DNA from: Chroococcidiopsis sp. TS-821 | GTDB lineage: Bacteria; Cyanobacteriota; Cyanobacteriia; Cyanobacteriales; Chroococcidiopsidaceae | DNA: 64,000 nt | Assembly (NCBI RefSeq): GCF_002939305.1 | Contig: NZ_MVDI01000003.1 | Span: 496,001 to 560,000, forward strand | Direction: 5' to 3' | In this document: in pieces, positions 17,233 to 24,383 of the stretch | Numbering within the stretch: position 1 is the first letter of the stretch | Layout: every line of letters begins with the position of its first letter | Notes under the pieces: model-generated | What the model saw: only the letters and a program-made list of their open reading frames with translations | Told to the model about the DNA's origin: nothing | The model's database searches: none | Position numbers and translations under genes: made by a program

Positions 17233-18444
17233 ATGAACAAAAAAACAAACGGCTCCTTGGAGAAAGTGAGCCGTGACAAAAACTTATACCCAGATTCTAA
17301 CAACAAACAGTTTCAAAATATACAAGCTCGCTTAAATGAGTCAGCATCTAAGCTCAATTCCAATGGTAATGGAAAATATACATATTCAGGTCGGCACAAC
17401 CCGTGTCCAATTTGTGGACGGACTAAAGACCAAGATTGCCACTGGAATGCGGAAGTAGTATTTTGCCACACTTACATAGATCAGGATGCTGGCGTTTCAG
17501 AATACGTGTATCGGGGAGCTAAAGATATTTGGGGTCTATACTTCCCGCAAGAGACATCCCAGAAGCCAATTAGACCTAAAAGTAAAAAAAGCTTTATCTA
17601 CAAAAACATTGACGGTCAACCATTGGTTAAAGTTACTCGCACTGATAGGGGTGACGGTAACAAGTCTTTCTACCAATCACATTGGAACGGTACAACGTGG
17701 GTTAAAGGATTAAATGAGCAAGTAAAATCTGAAATTCATTTGTATCAGATTCAAGACCCGATTAATCAGGATGCGATCGCCACGGGTAAACCCATCCTAA
17801 TTGTTGAGGGTGAGGGCAAAGTAGACCTGCTGCTAAAAATGGGCATAGCAGCAACGTGTTCTATTGGCGGCGCGCTTAAGTGGAGGCACTACGGTTATCC
17901 TAACTATCTTGACGACTTGGCAGGCGCGAACGTGGTTCTGTGTCCTGACCGAGATAAAGCAGGACTAAAGCATTGTGAGGACATAGCGCTTGACTTCCCC
18001 GCTGCTAAATGGCTTTATGTTCTCCCCAATTCCCCACTATGGCAACGAGTACCCGATAAAGGCGGGTTAGATATTGCGGACTGGATAAATGATGACGGTG
18101 CTACCCGTGAGGATATTTTGGGGGCAATTGGTGATAAGCGCCAGGAGTTAGAGAAACTCATGAAGCCAACCTTAGACACTAACCGTCCTAGTCAACAGAG
18201 AAAGGCTAAACTAGCGGTCAAGTATGAGCAGGTAGAAGCGGCAATTGGTCATAACATTAGGCTTAATACTCTAGCTCAGGCAATTGAGATAGCAGGAGAA
18301 CCTAAAACAATTGATCAAATTCAGATTGACCTTGCCCTGAAATACAATATTGACCTCTCTGACAATGCAGCCAGTAAAATTATCTTGACTTTGGCTGAAA
18401 AGAACCGCTACAGTCCTGCTGCTGAATATCTAGAGCGTGTTTAA
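17233..18444 (+). CDS. Zinc-finger/TOPRIM primase of the element
   Basis: A 403-aa replication protein. A CHC2-like zinc-binding region is seen at Cys58, Cys61, Cys69 and Cys78 (CPICGRTKDQDC, then VVFCH). A TOPRIM-type fold spans about residues 186-265, with the Glu in PILIVEGEGKVD and the Asp-x-Asp in VVLCPDRDKAG. Residues about 300-403 are helical and end in the segment NRYSPAAEYLERV, which in VapE-family proteins normally begins the helicase domain. The next ORF overlaps by 8 bases in the +1 frame. Primer synthesis for element replication is the inferred role. The start ATG has an AGAGG site upstream. Confidence 0.82.
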   Translation: MNKKTNGSLEKVSRDKNLYPDSNNKQFQNIQARLNESASKLNSNGNGKYTYSGRHNPCPICGRTKDQDCHWNAEVVFCHTYIDQDAGVSEYVYRGAKDIWGLYFPQETSQKPIRPKSKKSFIYKNIDGQPLVKVTRTDRGDGNKSFYQSHWNGTTWVKGLNEQVKSEIHLYQIQDPINQDAIATGKPILIVEGEGKVDLLLKMGIAATCSIGGALKWRHYGYPNYLDDLAGANVVLCPDRDKAGLKHCEDIALDFPAAKWLYVLPNSPLWQRVPDKGGLDIADWINDDGATREDILGAIGDKRQELEKLMKPTLDTNRPSQQRKAKLAVKYEQVEAAIGHNIRLNTLAQAIEIAGEPKTIDQIQIDLALKYNIDLSDNAASKIILTLAEKNRYSPAAEYLERV

Positions 18445-19321
18445 CGCACTGTACGGTGCAAACGATGCTCTGCTTAATGAAGCAGCAGCAAGATATCTAG
18501 GAACCGAAAAAGCATTTGACGGGCTGTTATTAAAGCGCTGCTTAATTAGTATTGTTGCTAGAGTTATACAGCCTGGTTGTCAAGTTGACACTTGCTTAAT
18601 TCTTAAAGGAGAGCAGGGAACGTTTAAAAGCTCTTTCTTTCGGGAACTGTTACCCGAACTGTCCTGGTTTGACGACTCCCTTGGTAAAGACGTAACTAAC
18701 AAAGACGAGCTAGCGAAATTACATCGCTGCGTGCTGATGGAGTGGGGAGAAATTGAAAAAGCCTTCTCCAAGAAACAAGCTGCTGATATCAAGCATTTCT
18801 TAACTCAGAGAATTGATCGGTTTCGCCCTGCATACCGTAGAGACATTCTTCTTTTTCCCAGAGCCAGCGTAATTGTAGGTACGACAAACAAAGAGGAGTT
18901 TCTGACCGATGAAACAGGCGATCGCCGTTTCTGGATTATAGAACCTAAGCGCATTGATTTACATAGACTCAAAACCGAACGCGATCGGCTTTGGGCTGCT
19001 GCAATGGCTGCTTACAAATCTGGTGAACGTTGGTGGTTGACCAAACAAGAGGAACAGATTGCTAACCAAAACAATGAGCAGTACAGAGATACCCATCCTT
19101 GGCAACCTACTGTTGAGGCATACTTGGAAGCTGCTGAAAAGACTGGAGGAATGGTCATAGCAACGGACATTCTATCCAAAATTAAACCTGAGCGAGACAA
19201 ACAGACAAAGAATGACCTGATGGAAGTGACTGCCATTATGCGGAAGTTGGGCTGGGTAAAAGGTAGTCGGGCACGGGTTGACAACGAACGGGTTTACCCT
19301 TGGCACAAACCATTACAGTAA
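18437..19321 (+). CDS. VapE/VirE-family (SF3-like) replication helicase
   Basis: A 294-aa P-loop ATPase of the virulence-associated protein E family (PF05272 type). Walker A is GEQGTFKSS (58-66), the Walker B region is CVLMEWGEIE (98-106), the sensor is GTTNKEEF (about 148-155) and the Arg-rich GDRRFW is at 161-166. These proteins act with a primase in satellites, plasmids and prophage remnants. The start is a GTG at 18437 inside the last codons of the primase ORF. The product lacks the first conserved block of the domain, which is found at the end of the preceding ORF, so the pair may be a split or frameshifted primase-helicase. The candidate origin begins 38 bp after the stop. Confidence 0.88.
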   Translation: MFNALYGANDALLNEAAARYLGTEKAFDGLLLKRCLISIVARVIQPGCQVDTCLILKGEQGTFKSSFFRELLPELSWFDDSLGKDVTNKDELAKLHRCVLMEWGEIEKAFSKKQAADIKHFLTQRIDRFRPAYRRDILLFPRASVIVGTTNKEEFLTDETGDRRFWIIEPKRIDLHRLKTERDRLWAAAMAAYKSGERWWLTKQEEQIANQNNEQYRDTHPWQPTVEAYLEAAEKTGGMVIATDILSKIKPERDKQTKNDLMEVTAIMRKLGWVKGSRARVDNERVYPWHKPLQ

Positions 19322-19358
19322 AATAGTTTATTTTCTCGGTAGCGGATAAGAACCTAAT

Positions 19359-19759
19359 AAAAAAAAAGTTTTTAGGCAAAAAAGGTTGGGACGGTTGGGA
19401 CAAATCCTTGAAATGCTCTCCCAGAAAGCTTTCTAGCTGTCCCAACCCCCTTAAAAAGGTTGGGACAGGGTTGGGACAAAAATTGAGTAAAACGCTGAAT
19501 GTTAATTAGGGAAAGCTTTCTAGCTGTCCCAACCTCCAAGCTGCATCCCTAAACCACATTTGTCCCAACCTTAACATAAGTATACAAAAAGGTAGGGACA
19601 GCCTATAAGCTATATACAGTATGGGTTATAGAGTTTTATATATATAATTTTGTCCCTACCCCTCTAAAGAGGTTAGGACAGCTAGGAGTACTGCAAATAG
19701 GTCATTACGCGGATTTGTCCCAACCGTCCCAACCTTTTTTGCCTAAAAACTTTTTTTTT
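19359..19759. other. Candidate replication origin: 49-bp inverted repeats enclosing GGTTGGGAC iterons
   Basis: Bases 19359-19407 and 19711-19759 are perfect inverted repeats of 49 bp. Inside and within them GGTTGGGAC occurs nine times: top strand at 19384, 19393, 19458 and 19469, and bottom strand at 19439, 19526, 19562, 19717 and 19726. Three one-base variants are at 19591, 19652 and 19671. A 24-bp direct repeat (19424-19447 and 19511-19534) carries two of these. The centre (about 19571-19660) is AT-rich with TTTTATATATATAATTTT. The region directly follows the primase and helicase genes, the position of the origin in SaPI-type islands. No coding potential is seen. Confidence 0.8.
19424..19534 (+). 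repeat. 24-bp direct repeat pair within the origin region
   Basis: The 24 bases beginning GAAAGCTTTCTAGCTG at 19424-19447 are repeated exactly at 19511-19534, an 87-bp period. Each copy ends in an inverted GGTTGGGAC iteron. The first copy forms a hairpin with the iteron at 19458 (GTCCCAACC/GGTTGGGAC, 19439-19466). Confidence 0.85.
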
Positions 19760-20251
19760 TGCGTTCTCGTCAAGAAGTGGAAATTACCCAAGAATTTGTT
19801 TTGGGTGACTCAACACACAACCGCTGCTTAAGGCTTAAGCAGCAAGGCTTTTAGTTGTTAGTGTTTCGCGTGTATTAATAGCCTGCATCACTAAATAACA
19901 GATACAGTTGGCGCAAGAAATTTTAAGGTACGGGTATTAATACCCGTACCTCACTAGAACATCAAATTAAGTGTTTACTAATCAACTTTTGGTCTTTTTA
20001 CCACTTGCAGCTGCCGCCCATAAATGGATGCCCACACTAAATGCTAACGAGTTGATTTTAGGCGCTCTTTTACGCTATGGAACTGGATGCAAAGCTATGC
20101 TTTCGCGCTTGACTACTTGCTCTAACCAACACTTGCACCGCGTAGTAGTCTGCTAGCAAACTATATAGTTTTGAAAGAGTATCCCAGCGTTGTTGTGCTT
20201 CGCTCCACACAGACAACTTTTGATTAAAACTGATTAGAAATTACAGGATGC
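19760..20251. other. Non-coding right shoulder of the origin with two perfect palindromes
   Basis: No credible gene is seen in this stretch. The open frame at 19971-20156 lacks any recognisable feature and starts GTG without a ribosome site. Two strong dyads occur. One is at 19823-19843 (GCTGCTTAAG/CTTAAGCAGC with one central base). The other is the 26-bp perfect palindrome at 19926-19951 (AGGTACGGGTATT and its complement). Neither is followed by a T-run, so they look more like protein-binding or origin structures than terminators. Confidence 0.6.
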
Positions 20252-20542
20252 CTATTGATTTTGTACATTTTCCATAATTGATACTACTTCCTTGATAATG
20301 GTTTTACCTTTCCCAAAATTATTGGTTGGGTAATTAAGTGTCTCCTTCAGCATATCTAGGACTTTCTGATTGTGTACGTTATCTATATTGTTAGTAGTAT
20401 CACCCCGATCCAAACGTCTTGCGTAGTTTAGTAACTCTTGGGCAAAACATTCAGGTACTCGGATAGCAACAGTCTTTTTATGATTCCAGGGTGAGGGTCT
20501 ACCTGACCCTTCACGCGATCCACCACGACCAGACATAGACAT
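20252..20542 (-). CDS. Ribbon-helix-helix-like DNA-binding protein
   Basis: A 96-aa basic protein. After a Gly/Ser-rich basic start (GRGGSREGSGRPSPW) comes a probable RHH fold: ribbon KTVAIRVPE, helix FAQELLNYARRLDRG and a second helix around HNQKVLDMLKETLN. Similar proteins with the GSGRP start are common on cyanobacterial plasmids. It is transcribed leftward, head to head with hicAB. Two copies of the TGTACA near-palindrome lie in its upstream region (20554 and 20589) and two degenerate copies lie in its own coding sequence. Autoregulation is likely but unproven. Confidence 0.72.
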   Translation of the reverse strand: MSMSGRGGSREGSGRPSPWNHKKTVAIRVPECFAQELLNYARRLDRGDTTNNIDNVHNQKVLDMLKETLNYPTNNFGKGKTIIKEVVSIMENVQNQ

Positions 20543-20553
20543 GAATTACTTGA

Positions 20554-20604
20554 TAGGTTATGTACATTATCATAATAAGGCAAGTAATGATTCTGTACAA
20601 TATC
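20554..20604 (-). promoter_or_regulatory. Two inverted copies of the TGTACA near-palindrome before the RHH gene and hicAB
   Basis: On the bottom strand, GATATTGTACAGAATC (20604-20589) and GATAATGTACATAACC (20569-20554) match the array at 17062-17176 with one to three changes. They lie in the divergent promoter region of the RHH gene (start 20542) and hicA (20652). The same operator family at both control regions of the element suggests a shared regulator. Confidence 0.8.
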
Positions 20605-20651
20605 TATACAATGTGATATTGTGGCAATATTCAAGATAGGAGAATATGTAG

Positions 20652-20840
20652 TTGAAGGTACGTGAGGTCATCAAGCTGATAGAAGCTGATGGTTGGGTAC
20701 TAGTACGTACCAGAGGTAGTCACCGACAGTACCACCATTCAAATAAGCCTGGGACGGTCACGATACCTGGAAAGCCATCTGATGATTTATCCCCTGGATT
20801 GCTCAACAGTATTTTGAGACAAGCTGGATTAAAAGGTTGA
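20652..20840 (+). CDS. hicA: HicA-type mRNA interferase toxin
   Basis: A 62-aa protein with the HicA dsRBD-like fold. It has KVREVIKLIEADGWVLVRTRGSHRQYHH, which contains the catalytic His in GSHRQY, then GTVTIPGKPSDDLSPGLLNSILRQAGL. HicA toxins cleave mRNA and are neutralised by HicB, encoded 4 bp downstream. The start is unusual: an in-frame ATG at 20646 with a good TAGGAG site is followed at once by a TAG stop, and the next codon is the TTG at 20652 used here. Translation may therefore be weak. Toxin function is inferred from the family. Confidence 0.85.
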   Translation: MKVREVIKLIEADGWVLVRTRGSHRQYHHSNKPGTVTIPGKPSDDLSPGLLNSILRQAGLKG

Positions 20841-20844
20841 AGTT

Positions 20845-21102
20845 ATGAAATACGCAATCGTGATTGAAAAAGCAGAGAGTAACTACGGGGCTTACGTTCC
20901 TGATTTACCTGGATGTGTAGCGACAGGTCAAACCGTAGAGGAGACTTTAGAGCAGATACAAGAGGCGATCGCATTTCATTTGGAGGGAATGCTGCTGCAT
21001 GGTGAGGTCATTCCTGAGCCTACTAGCTTATGCCAATACGTAGATGTTCAAGCACCATCGGTTGAGCAAGCTGCTGGTACGTCAACAAGGGTAATCTCTT
21101 AG
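20845..21102 (+). CDS. hicB: HicB-type antitoxin
   Basis: An 85-aa HicB protein with the partial RNase H-like fold: MKYAIVIEKAESNYGAYVPDLPGCVATGQTVEE, then TLEQIQEAIAFHLEGMLLHGEVIPEP. It neutralises HicA and usually autoregulates the operon. It lacks a clear C-terminal HTH or RHH DNA-binding domain, so operon control may rest on another protein such as the adjacent RHH gene. The pair sits at the right end of the element, a typical place for a stabilising module. Confidence 0.9.
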   Translation: MKYAIVIEKAESNYGAYVPDLPGCVATGQTVEETLEQIQEAIAFHLEGMLLHGEVIPEPTSLCQYVDVQAPSVEQAAGTSTRVIS

Positions 21103-21105
21103 TAC

Positions 21106-21135
21106 TTTTTAGTCAGATTTTAGGCACAAATTTCT
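21106..21135 (+). repeat. Right copy of 30-bp end repeat (candidate integrase arm site)
   Basis: This matches 14932-14961 at 27 of 30 positions, with 18 identical bases (TTTTTAGTCAGATTTTAG) first. It lies 52 bp inside the right attachment core, directly after the hicB stop. Confidence 0.65.
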
Positions 21136-21187
21136 TCAGAATTCTCTAATGCTGTTACCACGGGGATTTTACTGACTTGCTAGGAGG

Positions 21188-21208
21188 TTCGAATTCCCCT
21201 GGGGGTAT
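21188..21208 (+). repeat. attR core, direct repeat of tRNA-Glu 3' end
   Basis: An exact 21-base copy of 14787-14807. The rest of the tRNA is absent here, so this is a tRNA 3' fragment and not a gene. Host chromosome resumes to its right. Confidence 0.93.
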
Positions 21209-21365
21209 TATAAAACCAACCTGTTAAGGTACTGTAGCAACTAAGAAGTGATTCAGTACTTGATTTATCTTACATATACGTAAGAGATTTGTAGAGGTAA
21301 AGTTAAGAGGCAAGAGGGTCAGAAAAAGCTTTGCTCAAAGAGTTTACCTCCTGCCTTTCACGTTG

Positions 21366-21953
21366 TTAGCTAAAGACTTCTGCTACGCGCTGACGAATAG
21401 CAACTAAGTTTATTTGCATATCTTTACTAAGGCGGCGCTCTATAATCGAGACAGGCATAGTACGCTTTGGTAAAACACAAACGATATATTCTAAATTTGT
21501 TCCAACGCGCTCGGCTAAACAGTACGGCTCTAAGCACCAGCTACCAGAAAAATCCTTAAAGTCACCCTCAACCATCTGAAAATCAATTTTTTGCGGAAAC
21601 TTCTCTTCTAAGTCAAGGATGACGCGTGCAGAGAAATTGAAATTCAGTAAACGCTGAGTGCCGACTTGTTCCAAGCGGATACCACCTGTGGGATGTTCAA
21701 GGCGCTGACTGCGAGCCAGGTTCGGGATAAAGTCAGCTAACGTCTCATAGTCGGTGAGGACTTGCCATACTTGCTCGATTTCATGAGGAATTTGGATGCG
21801 TGCAGAAATACGGCGATATCGCTCAGCTAAGCGCTCAGTTTGGACTTCTACTGCCTGTAACAGCGCAGTCGTTGCAGAGGTATTAGACAATTCTACTTCT
21901 AAATTAGGGTTGTAGTCTTGAGTCACAGTTGTACTAAGTTTGAGCTTGGTCAA
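21366..21953 (-). CDS. SRPBCC-family (cyclase/START-like) protein
   Basis: A 195-aa protein with the SRPBCC/START-like fold: RIQIPHEIEQVWQVLTDYETLADFIPNLARSQ (residues about 50-82) and later strands including GSWCLEPY. The family binds hydrophobic ligands such as lipids, quinones or polyketides. The first 40 residues are an extra extension. The reading frame overlaps the end of the upstream histidine kinase gene by 20 bases, so the two are cotranscribed. A ligand cannot be predicted. Confidence 0.82.
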   Translation of the reverse strand: MTKLKLSTTVTQDYNPNLEVELSNTSATTALLQAVEVQTERLAERYRRISARIQIPHEIEQVWQVLTDYETLADFIPNLARSQRLEHPTGGIRLEQVGTQRLLNFNFSARVILDLEEKFPQKIDFQMVEGDFKDFSGSWCLEPYCLAERVGTNLEYIVCVLPKRTMPVSIIERRLSKDMQINLVAIRQRVAEVFS

Positions 21954-24030
21954 AAGTTAAGGGTAGCGTAAGTTTAAAACAAACTTCACTACTGCCATCA
22001 CTTGTCGTACTAGAAACAGCGATCGCACCGTTGATGTGTTGTACTAAACACTTTACCAAAGCTAAACCCAATCCAGTGCCTTGAATCGCCTGTTGAGTTA
22101 CACCCTTACCGCGACGAAATTTATCAAAGATATGCGCGACGTCTTCGGCTGAAATCCCAGAACCGCGATTTTTAATTTGCAAAACAATTTGATCGTTGTA
22201 GTGTCGGACTTGAATATCAATCCTAGAGTTAGGTTCGGAATATTTACCAGCATTCGTCAATAGTTCTTGAAGAATGCGATTCAAACTTTCTGCATCCGTT
22301 TGTAAGACTAAAGGCGTTTTTGGCATATCGACAACAAAAGTCAGTCCTTTTTCCGTCCATTTGTCTTCAAACGAACGAGCTATATTCTGCAGTTGCGCGG
22401 TGAGATTAACAGATTCTACGTTTAAAAGTGCTTTATGCGACTCGAGTTCTTGGAGCTTCAGGAGATCGTTGATCAGATTGATCTCTTGCGAACACTGCTG
22501 CTCTAGAATATCTAAATACTTAGCTTGTCGCTCTGCAGATATTCCCGGTTGACGTAGCATCCGAATTGCGAGGCTCATGCTTGTCAGTGGTGTCCGCAGT
22601 TCGTGATTCATCGTACTTACGAATTCGTCTTTCAACTGATTGAGTTGTCGTAGCTGATCGATTTGCTGGCGTGTTTTTTCGTAGAGTTTAGCTTGGACTT
22701 CTAGGCTGCGCTGTAGTTGTGCTGTGCGTTCGTCTACTAAAGATTGCACTTGCCGCAAAGTCTGACTTTGAATAATCGCCGTACTGACTTGAGTCCCGAC
22801 GAGTTCGAGTAAAGCTAGCTCATCAGCTTGCCAAGGATGAGGGCAAGAATGTTGTAGTACAATAAATCCCAACACCATGCCTTGATTTTCTAGCGGAAGC
22901 ATGGCTAAAGCAGGCCAAGCTTGAAAATCAAAAATCGGATGAGTTTCTTGCGCTAAGTTAAGTTGAGATAAATCTTCCTGGTTGTTAATAACAATAGGTT
23001 GAGGGAAGTTGAGGAGTGCTTGCTGACATAACCAACTTTCAGAGATTGAAAATTGGCGGGTACGAATATAATTATTAACTTCTGAGTTAGAACACTGCCA
23101 TTCGCAAGCAACTGTAGCTGTTGCTTTAGGTACTTTATTCTGCTGCTGGCGTACTTTGAAGCGAAGATCGGTGTATTTTAGGGTAATGATGAAGCCGCGC
23201 TCGATTTTGAGTGCTTGTGCTGTGCGAGAGAGTGCTAGCTGAAAAATTTGATTTAAGTCTAAAGAACTACGGCTAGCCATTGTTATCTGGTTGATCAATG
23301 TTTGATATTGCGCTGAAGTCTCGACTTGCTGCTGCAAAGAAGCGATCAACCGATTTTGGGTAATTTGAGCAATGGCGATCGCCACAGATGTCGCCACAGC
23401 CAAGGCGCTTTCTATTTCTTCCTCACTCCAACAATGAGGCTGTGCGCGTAGAAAACTGACAACTCCGCTGATTTTCCCGTCGTACCATAGCGGAACCCCC
23501 AAAATAGCTCCTACCTCTAGTGGCAACTGTACAGTTAACTCCTGAGCGGGAGTCGCCTGCACATTATCAAATGCAAACTTCTGAGACTCTGCGTATGCAA
23601 GTGTGAGTTGTTGTAGCGAAAGCAATAAAGGTTGTAGGGGAAGTGTGATGTCCCTATTCGCACACCAATGACCCACCGCTTGAGCAGAGGTGTGCTGCGG
23701 TGATGTCATAACAATAATCGTGCACCAGTCTACCTGGAAAGCTTCTCCAAGGATCTGTGCTATTTCGCGTAGGCGTGTTTGGTCATCACAAGCATTTAAG
23801 ATAATTTGATTGATTTGATACCCCAGATGGGCGGATTCTTGCTGGTGCTGCATCAATCTAACCGAATATTTTGGCGAGCAATTAGTTTCACCTGGGCAAG
23901 GGGATGTCGACGATAAAAGCGGCTTCATCTTTGATATGCTTGGTTGTAGTAGTCGCATAGTTGGAAAGAACGATGCTTGAAGAAGCATCCAATTGCTAAG
24001 CTCGACCGTATTTTGTTGTATATTGCCCAA
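21934..24030 (-). CDS. GAF-domain sensor histidine kinase
   Basis: A 698-aa cytoplasmic histidine kinase. Residues about 75-215 and 235-415 are two GAF domains. The second has Cys residues but no clear CBCR DXCF motif. A coiled coil follows (about 415-460). HisKA has the H-box DEFVSTMNHELRTPLTSM near 465, and the HATPase domain has N-box NAGKYSE, the GSGISAEDVAHIFDKF region and GTGLGLALV. There is no membrane helix and no response regulator beside it, so it is an orphan kinase. The first 35 residues are weakly conserved and the start may be an internal Met. It overlaps the SRPBCC gene. Confidence 0.9.
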   Translation of the reverse strand: MGNIQQNTVELSNWMLLQASFFPTMRLLQPSISKMKPLLSSTSPCPGETNCSPKYSVRLMQHQQESAHLGYQINQIILNACDDQTRLREIAQILGEAFQVDWCTIIVMTSPQHTSAQAVGHWCANRDITLPLQPLLLSLQQLTLAYAESQKFAFDNVQATPAQELTVQLPLEVGAILGVPLWYDGKISGVVSFLRAQPHCWSEEEIESALAVATSVAIAIAQITQNRLIASLQQQVETSAQYQTLINQITMASRSSLDLNQIFQLALSRTAQALKIERGFIITLKYTDLRFKVRQQQNKVPKATATVACEWQCSNSEVNNYIRTRQFSISESWLCQQALLNFPQPIVINNQEDLSQLNLAQETHPIFDFQAWPALAMLPLENQGMVLGFIVLQHSCPHPWQADELALLELVGTQVSTAIIQSQTLRQVQSLVDERTAQLQRSLEVQAKLYEKTRQQIDQLRQLNQLKDEFVSTMNHELRTPLTSMSLAIRMLRQPGISAERQAKYLDILEQQCSQEINLINDLLKLQELESHKALLNVESVNLTAQLQNIARSFEDKWTEKGLTFVVDMPKTPLVLQTDAESLNRILQELLTNAGKYSEPNSRIDIQVRHYNDQIVLQIKNRGSGISAEDVAHIFDKFRRGKGVTQQAIQGTGLGLALVKCLVQHINGAIAVSSTTSDGSSEVCFKLTLPLTFDQAQT

Positions 24031-24383
24031 GGACTAGTGGACATAACTGCTCACTTTCTGGTTAATACCTTTTCACTTAAGATGCCCTAATTCAGCGAGA
24101 GTTGTATAATAGAATTTTGAAAAAATATAAAAGCCTTCATAAGCACGAATATTGGTGATTTCTTGCTCCACATTATCCTGCTTGTAGCTATATAGAATCA
24201 GTAGATTCGCTGATTATAAGCAGTTTTTTTTGATGAAGAAGAAGTTGCAAAAACAGCTTGTACGCTACCGTTTTTTCGCTCAGAAGACTTCAGTTTTTGC
24301 GTAAAAATCTGAGGGTAGCGAGAATAGGTTACCCGCTACTCTCCACAAGCTACTGAAAAGCTTGAAAAATTTTCACTAAGGTG
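24031..24383. other. Intergenic region (353 bp)
   Basis: The gap lies between the histidine kinase start and the small RHH-like gene, both leftward. It should contain the kinase promoter. A weak inverted repeat with GTAGCG/CGCTAC arms (about 24313-24341) is visible. No gene is recognised. Confidence 0.35.

Larger units (their letters stand above)
14787..21208. mobile_element. Integrative replicating element in tRNA-Glu (about 6.4 kb, satellite/plasmid-like)
   Basis: The element is bounded by 21-bp direct repeats of the tRNA-Glu 3' end (14787-14807 and 21188-21208). It contains, left to right: tyrosine integrase, Xis-like protein, XRE repressor (all leftward), a small RHH protein, four 33-bp iterons, primase, VapE-type helicase, an iteron-rich candidate origin, a second RHH gene (leftward), and HicA/HicB. 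No structural phage genes, terminase, relaxase or transposase are present. HIP1 octamers occur inside it (near 15575, 17770, 18920 and 20967), so it has long resided in cyanobacterial hosts. The gene order (int, divergent regulators, pri-rep, ori 3' of rep) is like phage-inducible chromosomal islands, but the element is shorter than typical ones. Confidence 0.9.

Noticed and set aside
19384-19734. GGTTGGGAC copies considered as a CRISPR or as an insertion sequence with terminal inverted repeats
   Set aside because: Spacing is irregular and both orientations occur. Between the 49-bp inverted repeats there is only about 300 bp without a transposase ORF, and no target duplication is seen.
19971-20156. 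61-aa ORF inside the element
   Set aside because: GTG start without ribosome site, no recognisable fold, unusual composition, and it lies in a repeat-rich non-coding region.
21188-21208. Second tRNA-Glu gene
   Set aside because: Only the 3' 20 bases are present. D and anticodon arms are missing, so it is an attachment site.
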